From Minisyncoccota bacterium (GTDB lineage Bacteria > Patescibacteriota > Minisyncoccia > Moranbacterales > GCA-2747515), in contig CALIRC010000002.1 in NCBI GenBank assembly GCA_938044295.1, forward strand, positions 1-26,169: 26,169 nucleotides of DNA, given 5' to 3'. Positions 14,829 through 22,890 of this stretch are shown here, piece by piece. Below the pieces are notes generated by a model that saw only the letters and a program-made list of their open reading frames with translations, had not been told where the DNA came from and did not search any database. Both the position numbers and the translations under genes were made by a program. The first letter of the stretch is position 1; each line of letters starts with the position of its first letter.

Positions 14829-15908
14829 ATGGCTGATTACTATAACATTCTAGGCGTCGATAAAAATGTAAGTGATTCTGAGCTAAAAAAGGCATTCCGA
14901 AAAATGGCTCACAAATACCATCCAGACAAAGATGGTGGAGACGAAGCAAAATTCAAAGAAGTAAATGAAGCGTATCAGGTGCTTTCTGACAAAAATAAGA
15001 GAGCACAATACGACCAATTTGGAAGTGCAGGACCAGGAGGTCAAGGTTTTGGTGGCTTTGGCAATGCAGGCGGCTTTGACTTCAGCAACTTCGGCGGACA
15101 AGGTGGAGGCTTTGAATTTAACTTCGGGGGAAATGAGGATGTTTTCAGTGAAATGTTCGGTCGCGGCGGGAGACGTGCAGGAGCGAAGGGTCGTGATATG
15201 CAAGTATCGCTCTCAATCTCATTTCTAGAGATGATCGAAGGTGCAAAAAAAACAATTTCAATCCGTAAATCCGTAACATGCAGTCACTGTGATGGTAGTG
15301 GTGGTGAACCGAAATCAGGCGAAAAAACATGTACAGGTTGTGATGGCTCAGGTAGAGTGCGCAAAGTCATGCAAACCATACTAGGCAATATTGCACAAGA
15401 AGCAGTTTGCGACACATGCAAAGGAAAAGGAAAGCAATACGAAAAATCCTGCACTACATGTGGAGGGGATGGACACGATGTAAAAAATGTCGAAGAAGAA
15501 GTGGAAATTCCTGCAGGAATCAGCAGTGGACAAACAGTTGCATTCTCTGGGAAAGGAATGGCAGGGGAACATGGTATGCAGCCTGGTGATCTCTTAGTAC
15601 AGATCGACGTAAGAGGTGATGATAGATTTGAAAGAGAGGGGAATAATATTGTCTCTAACGCGCACATAAACTTTGCACACGCTGCACTCGGTACAAAAAT
15701 TGATATCGAAACAGTAGAAGGGAGTGTAAAAATGAAAATCCCTGCTGGCACACAATCTGGTGAAATCTTCCGCATCAAAGGAAAAGGTGTACCAAAATTA
15801 CAAAGTTTCGGTCGTGGAGATCACTTGGTAACTATAAAAGTTGACATACCAACTAAACTCTCTAGAACACAAAAGAAAATGATCCAAGAACTAGAAAAGA
15901 ATCTTTAA
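14829..15908 (+). CDS. dnaJ: Chaperone DnaJ (Hsp40, type I)
   Basis: Co-chaperone that delivers unfolded proteins to DnaK and stimulates its ATPase. The 359-residue product has the J domain (1-70, HPD at 31-33), a Gly/Phe-rich linker (about 70-120), and a zinc region with four CxxCxGxG-type repeats starting at Cys151, Cys168, Cys194 and Cys208, the last degenerate at its end. The C-terminal substrate-binding domains include the PAGTQSGEIFRIKGKGVP segment. The in-frame GTG at 14823 is ignored because family members begin MADYY. It is preceded by a CIRCE operator; dnaK, grpE and hrcA are not in this window. miaB follows after 16 bp. Confidence 0.96.
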   Translation: MADYYNILGVDKNVSDSELKKAFRKMAHKYHPDKDGGDEAKFKEVNEAYQVLSDKNKRAQYDQFGSAGPGGQGFGGFGNAGGFDFSNFGGQGGGFEFNFGGNEDVFSEMFGRGGRRAGAKGRDMQVSLSISFLEMIEGAKKTISIRKSVTCSHCDGSGGEPKSGEKTCTGCDGSGRVRKVMQTILGNIAQEAVCDTCKGKGKQYEKSCTTCGGDGHDVKNVEEEVEIPAGISSGQTVAFSGKGMAGEHGMQPGDLLVQIDVRGDDRFEREGNNIVSNAHINFAHAALGTKIDIETVEGSVKMKIPAGTQSGEIFRIKGKGVPKLQSFGRGDHLVTIKVDIPTKLSRTQKKMIQELEKNL

Positions 15909-15924
15909 GAAACACTACGAGTAA

Positions 15925-17151
15925 ATGTCTACATTCTACATAAAAACATTTGGCTGTCAACAAAACGTTGCTGACAGCGAACGTATGGCAACGCACTACG
16001 AAGGGCGCGGCTTTACGCAAATCTCAGATGAGGTGAAAGGGAAAACAGCAAATCTTATTGTGATCAATTCCTGTATGATTAGAGAAAAGGCAGAAGAAAG
16101 GGTGTATGGCTATATCAGAAATCTACGCAAAAAAAGAGCAGCGCAAGAGCAGCATATAATCCTCACAGGATGTATTACAGGCGCAGCAATAAGAGAGCCC
16201 AGTGGCAAGCTTAAGAAAAAACTTGAGAAACGCATTCCAGATGTCGAACTAATTCCATTAGAAGAAGTAGGCTTTGAAACACCACCTAAGCGTGACATAG
16301 GTCTTGATGGCAAAAATAAACATGCTTGGGTAGTCATTTCAAACGGATGTAACAATTACTGCACGTTCTGTATAGTGCCTTTCTCACGCGGAAAAGAAAT
16401 ATCACGTCCATTTGAGGACATCATAGCGGAGATTAGGGAGCTTACGCAAAAAGGCTTTACTTCTGTCACACTACTTGGGCAAAACGTAAACTCATACGGA
16501 ACAGATCTTGTGAGTGCACAAAAAAAAGAAGAACAGTCACACTACACACTCCCGAGTGGTAAAAAAGTGAAGCCGATCTACGTGAAGCACCTAGGTCGAC
16601 ACCGCATTCCAACACTCTTTCCATATCTATTGGAAGCGGTAGCTCAAACACCAGAAATTGAAACAGTGACATTTACAAGTTCGAACCCATGGGATTTTAG
16701 CGATGAGTTAATCGAAGTAATTGCGCAAAATAAAAACATCGACCGTTTACTGCATCTTCCCGTACAATCAGGCAGCAATAAAGTTCTCAAAGCAATGAAT
16801 CGCTGGTACACAGCAGACGAATACTTAGACCTCCTCAAAAGAATTAAAAGCAAAGTACCAGAAGCGCAGTTTGCAACTGATATTATTGTAGGATTTCCAG
16901 GTGAAACAGAAGAAGACTTTCTGGACACTGTATCACTTGGGGAAAAAGCACATTTTGTAAAAGCTTTTATTTCACAATATTCACCACGACCAGGCACAAC
17001 AGCAACTGGCAAAATGACAGATGACATAACATACCAGGAAAAAAAGAGGAGGTGGGAAATTCTCAATGAGGTCATAAACATACCCAATCTCGGAATTTCA
17101 TATGAAAAAGATTGGATACGCACATCAAAAAGAAAAAAGAGGATAATATAG
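15925..17151 (+). CDS. miaB: tRNA methylthiotransferase MiaB, lacking TRAM
   Basis: Radical-SAM enzyme that adds a methylthio group to i6A37 of tRNA. The N-terminal UPF0004 domain has the three cluster cysteines Cys11 (TFGCQQNVADSER), Cys50 (NSCMIREKAEERVYG) and Cys83 (LTGCITGA). The radical-SAM cysteines are Cys142, Cys146 and Cys149 (GCNNYCTFCIVPFSRGKEIS). TFGCQQN together with this last motif favours MiaB over RimO or MtaB. Two oddities are seen: an insert of about 30 residues after GQNVNSYG (about 195-225), and a C-terminus that stops at 408 with a basic tail and no TRAM RNA-binding domain. The other frames downstream do not supply a TRAM sequence, so a simple recent frameshift is not evident. 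Confidence 0.9.
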   Translation: MSTFYIKTFGCQQNVADSERMATHYEGRGFTQISDEVKGKTANLIVINSCMIREKAEERVYGYIRNLRKKRAAQEQHIILTGCITGAAIREPSGKLKKKLEKRIPDVELIPLEEVGFETPPKRDIGLDGKNKHAWVVISNGCNNYCTFCIVPFSRGKEISRPFEDIIAEIRELTQKGFTSVTLLGQNVNSYGTDLVSAQKKEEQSHYTLPSGKKVKPIYVKHLGRHRIPTLFPYLLEAVAQTPEIETVTFTSSNPWDFSDELIEVIAQNKNIDRLLHLPVQSGSNKVLKAMNRWYTADEYLDLLKRIKSKVPEAQFATDIIVGFPGETEEDFLDTVSLGEKAHFVKAFISQYSPRPGTTATGKMTDDITYQEKKRRWEILNEVINIPNLGISYEKDWIRTSKRKKRII

Positions 17152-17246
17152 TTAATCTAATGATATCAAAGTCTTTTTTGACTAAAAAGATAATTACACG
17201 CATAATAAACATAAAAGAAAAAACTACTAATCACAAAAAAAATCAC

Positions 17247-17951
17247 ATGCCAAATCCAAAAATTATTTTGCCATTTTTTATTGCTGGACTACTGTATGAA
17301 GCATTTTTTGCTATTCCTGTATTAGGTCTCATAACAGCATGGTCATCATTTGGACTCTATCTCATTATTGGGATCATTCTTCATGTGGTAATCTACAATG
17401 TAGCGAAAAAAAATGGTGTACCAACATCAGCACCTGTTGTAGGAGCAATCGCAAACCTTCTAGGCCTCATACCGTTCATTGGCAATTTACTACACATCGC
17501 AGCAACCTGCTTATATCTTTGGCTATTATTTTTCTTAAAAGACTATTTTTTTAACACTGGTACATCAACAACCCAGGATATCAATGATGATCTTAATACT
17601 TTTACTAATAACAATCACAAACAAAAGAAGGCACATGCAGATATAGTACATGATGCTCAAATCGTAGACGAAACGCCAAATCCCCAACACGAGGAAGCAC
17701 AAACAAGTGATGACCTTACAAAAATTGAGGGAATCGGCCCAAAAATAGCGACATTACTACTAGAAGAGAGGATACAGACATTCACGCAGTTAGCACAAGC
17801 AGATCTAAAAGTTATAGAAAAAATTCTCAAGCAAAATAGATTAGCATCACACAATCCACAATCATGGCCCCACCAAGCTGCACTCGCAAGAGATGGGAAG
17901 TGGAAAGAGCTACAAAAATGGCAAGATGAACATAATGGTTCAAAAGCCTAA
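17247..17951 (+). CDS. Membrane protein with C-terminal helix-hairpin-helix domain
   Basis: A 234-residue protein with two parts. Residues 5-97 hold about four membrane segments (PFFIAGLLYEAFFAIPVLGL, the 34-52 helix, and the 62-97 pair). A low-complexity polar linker rich in Asn, Asp and His (about 105-150) follows. The C-terminal part (about 155-234) is a helix-hairpin-helix module, LTKIEGIGPKIATLLLEE then IQTFTQLAQADLKVIEKIL and HPWP-like spacing ending in GKWKELQKWQDEH. That module is found as an add-on in many bacterial proteins and usually binds nucleic acid or protein. ATG 17247 is chosen because the in-frame ATG at 17112 lies inside miaB and adds only a Lys/Ile-rich stretch. A DNA-to-membrane tether is a guess. 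Confidence 0.78.
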   Translation: MPNPKIILPFFIAGLLYEAFFAIPVLGLITAWSSFGLYLIIGIILHVVIYNVAKKNGVPTSAPVVGAIANLLGLIPFIGNLLHIAATCLYLWLLFFLKDYFFNTGTSTTQDINDDLNTFTNNNHKQKKAHADIVHDAQIVDETPNPQHEEAQTSDDLTKIEGIGPKIATLLLEERIQTFTQLAQADLKVIEKILKQNRLASHNPQSWPHQAALARDGKWKELQKWQDEHNGSKA

Positions 17952-18010
17952 CAGTACATAAATCATCAATAGAACAGTGAACGCTATTACTAACACTAAA
18001 AAAATCCAGA

Positions 18011-18019
18011 TGGTATAAT
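18011..18019 (+). promoter_or_regulatory. Extended -10 promoter of rarA (TGGTATAAT)
   Basis: TGG directly before TATAAT at 18014-18019, 18 bp upstream of the ATG. No convincing -35 is present. The leader would be only about 12 nt. Confidence 0.55.
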
Positions 18020-18037
18020 ACGCTCATATCAACCATT

Positions 18038-19273
18038 ATGAGCATCCATATACCACTCGCAGAAAAAATGCGCCCAAAAAGTCTTGTGCAATACATTGGC
18101 CAGGAACATCTTGTTGGTGATGGAAAGGTTCTTAAAGAGCTAATCAACACAGACCAACTTCGATCTATGCTTCTATGGGGTCCACCAGGCACGGGTAAGA
18201 CAACTCTCGCACGCATCATTGCAACAGAAACGCAAGCACATTTCGTACAGTTAAGTGCCATCAATGCTGGTGTGAGAGATATACGTGATGTTGTAGAGAA
18301 TGCAAAAAGCTATAAGAGACTTGGTTCCAAGACAATTCTATTCATAGACGAGGTACACCGATTCAACAAAGCACAACAAGATGTCTTTTTGCCAAGTGTA
18401 GAAGATGGCACTCTTATTTTTATCGGTGCGACAACTGAGAATCCCAGTTTCGAAGTAAATAATGCATTGCTATCGCGCACACAAACATTTGTATTAGAAC
18501 CCTTGACTACAAAAGAAATAATAAAGATCATAGATGCAGCACTAAGCAATGATAAGAATGGATTCGGATCAAAAAAAATAAAGATAACAAAAAAAGACAA
18601 GGAATATCTTGCCCACATGGCAAATGGTGACGCACGCACAGCGCTAAATGCACTAGAACTAGCTACAACACTCGCAACACCCCGAAAGAAAAATGATATA
18701 TCGAAAAACATCACAATAACCCGAGATTATATTGAACAAGCTCTCCAAAAGTCAAATTTGCTCTACGACAAAACAGGAGAAGAGCACTACAACATCATAA
18801 GTGCATTTCACAAATCGATGCGAGGTGGTGACGTAAATGCATCTCTATATTGGCTTGCAAGAATGTTAGAGGCCGGAGAAGATCCACTCTATATTGCACG
18901 AAGAATTGTACGTTTCGCCAGCGAAGACATCGGCCTATCAAATAGCTTTGCACTGCCGCAAGCTACAGCAGCCTATGATGCGTGCCGATTTATTGGCATG
19001 CCAGAATGTGGTGTAAACCTTGCACAGGCAACAGTCTACATGGCTAAAAGTAAAAAATCCATCACAGTTTATGAGGCCTACACAGAAGCTCTCAAGGACG
19101 CTAAAGAGCAGGGAAATTTGCCAGTACCACTACACCTAAGAAACGCGCCAACAAAACTCATGAAGGATCTTCAATATGGCAAAGAATATATATATACTCC
19201 CAAAGCCACTAAAAAAGAAAATAATACACAAGAATTCTTGCCGAAAGCGCTCAAAGGGAAAAAGTATCTCTAA
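18038..19273 (+). CDS. rarA: Replication-associated recombination ATPase RarA/MgsA
   Basis: AAA+ ATPase related to clamp loaders that acts at stalled replication forks. The 411-residue product has LAEKMRPKSLVQYIGQEHLV at the N-terminus, Walker A GPPGTGKTT (48-56), Walker B and sensor motifs ILFIDEVHRFNKAQQDVFLP and FIGATTENPSFEVNNALLSR, and the C-terminal tetramerisation region (SFHKSMRGGDVNASLYWLAR, then LYIARRIVRFASEDIGL). All are characteristic of RarA/MgsA rather than of RuvB or DnaX. The helicase gene follows after 25 bp and is likely co-transcribed, suggesting a small fork-maintenance unit. Confidence 0.95.
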   Translation: MSIHIPLAEKMRPKSLVQYIGQEHLVGDGKVLKELINTDQLRSMLLWGPPGTGKTTLARIIATETQAHFVQLSAINAGVRDIRDVVENAKSYKRLGSKTILFIDEVHRFNKAQQDVFLPSVEDGTLIFIGATTENPSFEVNNALLSRTQTFVLEPLTTKEIIKIIDAALSNDKNGFGSKKIKITKKDKEYLAHMANGDARTALNALELATTLATPRKKNDISKNITITRDYIEQALQKSNLLYDKTGEEHYNIISAFHKSMRGGDVNASLYWLARMLEAGEDPLYIARRIVRFASEDIGLSNSFALPQATAAYDACRFIGMPECGVNLAQATVYMAKSKKSITVYEAYTEALKDAKEQGNLPVPLHLRNAPTKLMKDLQYGKEYIYTPKATKKENNTQEFLPKALKGKKYL

Positions 19274-19298
19274 ATATCTACACATATAAAAGTCAAAA

Positions 19299-20996
19299 AT
19301 GCAACAACAAACAGCACTGGAAATTCTCAAAGAAGGGCACAGCGTTTTCTTAACAGGCGCTCCAGGAACGGGAAAGACGCATGTTCTAAAAGAATACATT
19401 TCCTACGTACGATCACATCAAATAGCCGCAAGCGTCACAGCATCAACTGGAATCGCCGCAAGTCACATCCAAGGCATAACTCTACATTCTTTTGCAGGAC
19501 TTGGCATTACAGACAATCTCTCAGAAAAGGATTTAAAAAATATTCTTACAAAAGGACACATAGTCTCGCGTATCAGAAAAACACGCATATTGATCATCGA
19601 TGAGATATCGATGGTTAGTCCTGCAATTTTCGAAGCTGTTGATCAAATACTAAAACGTGTGCATGTAAGTGAGAAGCCTTTCGGTGGAATCCAAATTCTT
19701 ATGAGCGGTGATTTCTTTCAACTACCGCCAGTCACAAAAAAACCACAAAAGAAAAAATACATATGGCAAACCACGCTATGGGAAGAACTTGATCCTGTGA
19801 TTTGCTACCTACATGAAAATTTCCGACAAGAAGATCATAATTTTATTGAAATTTTAAATGAAATTCGTGCAGGAGAGATTTCTGATGTATCACAAAAATC
19901 TCTAGAAGAGTGCATTCATAGAAAAATGAGTACAAAAGAGAGTGTGCGACTCTACACGCACAATATTGACGTCGATCGCATCAATCAACAAGAACTCGCA
20001 AAATTAAAAACACCAGCACGTGCTTTCAGAGCTGGAGGTAAAGGAAAAAAAACTGTAATCGACAGTATTCTCAGTAGCACACTCGTTATGCCTGTATGTA
20101 CAGTAAAAATAGGAGCACTTGTTATTTTCATAAAGAATAACCCTGAGAGTGGATATGTAAATGGTACCATGGGAAAGGTGATAGACTACGCACCTCAAAC
20201 GCATTATCCGATCATTCTCACAGTGCAAGGTGAAAAAATCACAGCACAACCAGAGGAATGGGTAAAAGAAGACGAAAAAGGAAAAACGATCGGTGGAGTG
20301 AGGCAAGTGCCGCTACGATTAGCATGGGCTCTCACGATACACAAATCTCAAGGAATGACGATTGATTCTTGCGAGGTCGATCTTTCAAAATCATTTGAAG
20401 TAGGACAAGGCTACGTAGCACTTTCACGCGTTCGCAGTCTCGAAGGTTTAAGAATACTTGGCACCAATGAAAATGCTCTACGCATAGATAATGGAGTGAA
20501 AAATTTCGACAGCACAATTAAAGAAGCTTCAGACTTTTTCGAAAGAGATTTTGTAGAGGTAAACAAGAAAAAACATGAAGACAAAAAAACACAATTCATC
20601 ATTACAAATGGGGGAGTACTGACTGTTAAAAAACATGTAATGCAAAGACAGGATCGCAAAAAAAATACCATAGAAAAAACCAAGGAATTGCTAGAAACTG
20701 GTATAACAATCGATGAAATCGCAGCCATAAGAAACGTGAAAATTGAAACTATAATATCACACTGCAATGTACTCATCACACAAGGAATAGATATTACAAC
20801 AACCCAAGTAAACATAAACAACAAGTCTCTAAAAAAAATCTTAAAAGTATGCGAAAATCATGAGAAAAATAGTATAATCGAAAACACAGAGGAAGCAAAA
20901 ATGATCAGTAAAAAAGAAATCTTTGACAGATGCGATGGGGAAATATCATACGATGTTATCCGTCGTGGACTGTTGATACATAGACAAAAAAAGTAA
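19299..20996 (+). CDS. PIF1-like DNA helicase with C-terminal HTH
   Basis: Superfamily 1B helicase expected to unwind DNA 5' to 3'. Motifs seen in order: Walker A GAPGTGKTH (20-28), ASTGIAASHIQGITLHSFAG, Walker B ILIIDEISMVSP (about 101-112), GDFFQLPPV, the YVNGTMGKV segment in 2B-type sequence, and the late motifs LAWALTIHKSQGMTID and GQGYVALSRVRSLEGL. After about 440 there is a linker and a helix-turn-helix region (TKELLETGITIDEIAAIRNV then ETIISHCNVLI), like the HTH_40 module found after RecQ-type helicases. Length is 565 residues. The C-terminal HTH may guide DNA binding. It is distinct from RecD2, which has different N-terminal domains. Confidence 0.9.
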   Translation: MQQQTALEILKEGHSVFLTGAPGTGKTHVLKEYISYVRSHQIAASVTASTGIAASHIQGITLHSFAGLGITDNLSEKDLKNILTKGHIVSRIRKTRILIIDEISMVSPAIFEAVDQILKRVHVSEKPFGGIQILMSGDFFQLPPVTKKPQKKKYIWQTTLWEELDPVICYLHENFRQEDHNFIEILNEIRAGEISDVSQKSLEECIHRKMSTKESVRLYTHNIDVDRINQQELAKLKTPARAFRAGGKGKKTVIDSILSSTLVMPVCTVKIGALVIFIKNNPESGYVNGTMGKVIDYAPQTHYPIILTVQGEKITAQPEEWVKEDEKGKTIGGVRQVPLRLAWALTIHKSQGMTIDSCEVDLSKSFEVGQGYVALSRVRSLEGLRILGTNENALRIDNGVKNFDSTIKEASDFFERDFVEVNKKKHEDKKTQFIITNGGVLTVKKHVMQRQDRKKNTIEKTKELLETGITIDEIAAIRNVKIETIISHCNVLITQGIDITTTQVNINNKSLKKILKVCENHEKNSIIENTEEAKMISKKEIFDRCDGEISYDVIRRGLLIHRQKK

Positions 20997-21042
20997 TAAT
21001 ACACGCAAGACAAAGAGAAGATTATGCATTTCATGAAGAGTT

Positions 21043-21051
21043 TGGTATAAT
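21043..21051 (+). promoter_or_regulatory. Extended -10 promoter (TGGTATAAT)
   Basis: TGG before TATAAT at 21046-21051. The ATG at 21050 overlaps the -10 box, so the transcript (start near 21058) would exclude it; ATG 21077 is then the first usable start. Confidence 0.5.
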
Positions 21052-21076
21052 GAAGCAAATAGTAAAGCAAAGAAGT

Positions 21077-21679
21077 ATGGGGACTTCAATAACAATTTGT
21101 AATCATAAACTCCTGAGGATTACTTCAAGTATCATAGGAGTTTTTTTATTGCTTGTACCATCATATTTTGCACAAGCTGTGAATCTTATACAGGAACGAA
21201 AGAAAAAAATCGTTATTGCCACTCAAAACAAAAGCAAAATCATAAGCAGTCCAAAGTATAGGAAAATTCAAGGGAGTAAAAATACAAAAGTTAAGTCTTT
21301 CATCGCACTCGATCAGTTTCTCAAAGAGAAAATTAAAACACAAAAACTAACAGCGACACAAATCAAATACATCACAATTGCATACAATAACTTTCACAGT
21401 CAAGGAGAAAAGTTATTTGCTATGTATGACGACTATTTATCCTCAATCGGTACGCAAACATCACAAAAAAAGCAAAAAAGAATGATTTCAGAAATCTACA
21501 AACTACAAAAAGCAACGCACAATGCATTCTGGGAAACATTCAGACTTCTCAACTCTTTTACACAAAACCATGCAAAAAGCAACAAAAAAGAAACTATGGA
21601 ACATTTTTCAGTACACAAAAATAGTATGTGTTTTTACCCTACCGTTAGTGGTCATCTCCCTTACGTCCGGCATCTTTAA
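21077..21679 (+). CDS. Small secreted or membrane-anchored protein, unknown
   Basis: A 200-residue protein not recognised as a known family. One hydrophobic segment near the N-terminus (ITSSIIGVFLLLVPSYFAQA, about 17-36) with basic residues before it looks like a signal peptide or anchor. The rest is Lys-, Gln- and Thr-rich and probably helical. ATG 21077 is chosen over ATG 21050, which lies in the promoter. The last 35 codons overlap the next gene in another frame, and that tail (about 166-200) differs in composition from the body, so the reading frame may have lost its original stop. A terminator-like hairpin lies inside the signal-peptide codons. Confidence 0.6.
   Translation: MGTSITICNHKLLRITSSIIGVFLLLVPSYFAQAVNLIQERKKKIVIATQNKSKIISSPKYRKIQGSKNTKVKSFIALDQFLKEKIKTQKLTATQIKYITIAYNNFHSQGEKLFAMYDDYLSSIGTQTSQKKQKRMISEIYKLQKATHNAFWETFRLLNSFTQNHAKSNKKETMEHFSVHKNSMCFYPTVSGHLPYVRHL
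21107..21147 (+). terminator. Terminator-like hairpin inside a coding region
   Basis: AAACTCCT (21107-21114) pairs with AGGAGTTT (21136-21143), and seven T run from 21141 to 21147. It starts about 50 nt after the predicted transcription start, inside the signal-peptide codons of the gene at 21077. It could act as an attenuator or end a short RNA of about 90 nt, or be chance from codons for Gly-Val-Phe-Leu. Confidence 0.35.
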
Positions 21680-21902
21680 GCAATCAAAGTGGCATCCAGA
21701 AAAAAATCAAAGCAAGGTGCATATTTTTACAGCTGAAGCCGCAAAAAATCTTGGAAAAAAGAATCTACCAATAGATGTGATAAAAAACAGTAAAGAGGTT
21801 TTAAAAGAAATACCACTATCAAATAACAGATATGACGATTTATTAGTACAAAACGGCATCCAAAACGACGTAAGTGAATTTCTGATTTTTGATCAGTTTT
21901 AA
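21570..21902 (+). CDS. Small membrane-anchored protein, unknown
   Basis: A 110-residue protein of unknown family. A basic N-terminus (MQKATKKKLWNIFQYTK) is followed by one hydrophobic helix (about 18-35, IVCVFTLPLVVISLTSGIF) and a polar, probably extracytoplasmic region of about 75 residues. ATG 21570 is the best start because it gives a classical positively charged N-region; an in-frame ATG at 21522 adds 16 residues. The first 110 bp overlap the end of the upstream gene in another frame. The DUF1294 gene starts 4 bp after its stop, so the three genes look like one transcript. Confidence 0.6.
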   Translation: MQKATKKKLWNIFQYTKIVCVFTLPLVVISLTSGIFKQSKWHPEKNQSKVHIFTAEAAKNLGKKNLPIDVIKNSKEVLKEIPLSNNRYDDLLVQNGIQNDVSEFLIFDQF

Positions 21903-21906
21903 TACT

Positions 21907-22272
21907 ATGACATCTCCACGAAAAAAAACTCTATTCATAGCATTCTTACTAACGATGCTACTGATGAGTCTTTTATATCTCCATACAAAAACACACATTG
22001 TCATAATCTATCTGATTGCGCTAAACTGTACTACATTTATATTTTACCTCTATGATAAAGCCATTGCTACAAAATCTTTCACACGAGTACCAGAGAGCAC
22101 ACTACACCTTTTAGCAATCGTTGGCGGCTCACCAGCGGCACTGCTCGCACAAAAACTCTTCAGACACAAAACAGCTAAGAGCTCCTTCCGTATCATCTAC
22201 TACAGCATTGTCCTTGGACAAATTACTCTCATTGGATATTGCATCTATACAGGTATATTCTTTGCTAAGTAA
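21907..22272 (+). CDS. DUF1294 family membrane protein
   Basis: A 121-residue membrane protein with two N-terminal helices, then the family signature YLYDKAIATKSFTRVPESTL, the HLLAIVGGSPAALLAQKLFR segment and HKTAKSSFRIIYY, and a final helix. This is the DUF1294 (YsdA-like) pattern. Function is unknown in all bacteria I know of. ATG 21907 is used rather than a TTG at 21889 that overlaps the previous gene. Confidence 0.85.
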   Translation: MTSPRKKTLFIAFLLTMLLMSLLYLHTKTHIVIIYLIALNCTTFIFYLYDKAIATKSFTRVPESTLHLLAIVGGSPAALLAQKLFRHKTAKSSFRIIYYSIVLGQITLIGYCIYTGIFFAK

Positions 22273-22281
22273 TGCTATACT
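22273..22281 (+). promoter_or_regulatory. Candidate extended -10 promoter upstream of nrdR
   Basis: TGC before TATACT at 22276-22281; a second TATACT lies at 22315-22320. Either could serve nrdR, whose ATG is at 22376. Confidence 0.35.
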
Positions 22282-22375
22282 AAAAAAGTGAATACAACGC
22301 GAAATGATACAAGATATACTATTCTCACAAAAAATTTTCAAAAATGATGTATAGATTTCTTAATACGAAACATTT

Positions 22376-22831
22376 ATGCAATGCCCATTTTGCAAAAAGA
22401 CAGCAAAAACACATGTAGTTGACTCCAGAAGTGTAAAGACTGGTCGTGCTATTCGCAGACGCAGAGAGTGTTTGATATGCAAGGAACGCTTCACAACTTA
22501 CGAAGAAGTCGAAATTATGCGACTAAGCATCATTAAACGAGACGGTTCTCGTGAAGAATACAATCGGAATAAAATTGAAGATGGCCTTAGGAGATCCCTC
22601 CAAAAACGACCTGTAAGTGAAGAGCGATTACAAAAGCTGTTGCAAGCAATTGAATATGATATACAATCACGTGAAAAAAGAGAACTGAAAAGCAAAGCAA
22701 TTGGAAAAATTGTCATGAATCATTTAAGGGATACAGATGATGTTGCTTTTATACGTTTTGCCAGTGTTTACAAGGCAATTGGTTCTGCAGACAGTTTCCA
22801 GAAAGTGATCGCACAAATGAAAGATGACTAG
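22376..22831 (+). CDS. nrdR: Transcriptional repressor NrdR
   Basis: Regulator of ribonucleotide reductase genes that senses ATP and dATP. The 151-residue product has the N-terminal zinc ribbon (Cys3, Cys6, Cys32, Cys35) with VVDSRSVKTGRAIRRRREC and RFTTYEEVE, then the ATP-cone domain (about 49-139) including IIKRDGSREEYNRNKIEDGL, KSKAIGKIVMNHLRDTDDVA and FIRFASVYKAI. Length and order are exactly those of the family. No nrd genes are in the window, so it acts on targets elsewhere. The upstream gap (22273-22375) is AT-rich; one stretch near 22308-22320 loosely resembles an NrdR box but no pair is seen. Confidence 0.96.
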   Translation: MQCPFCKKTAKTHVVDSRSVKTGRAIRRRRECLICKERFTTYEEVEIMRLSIIKRDGSREEYNRNKIEDGLRRSLQKRPVSEERLQKLLQAIEYDIQSREKRELKSKAIGKIVMNHLRDTDDVAFIRFASVYKAIGSADSFQKVIAQMKDD

Positions 22832-22890
22832 CTAAAAAAAACCATTGTAGACATGAAAAATAATAAAAGTTGATCTTCTCATCTCGTACT

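Noticed and set aside
22308..22320. NrdR box upstream of nrdR
   Set aside because: Only a single weak match is seen; NrdR boxes normally occur as spaced pairs.
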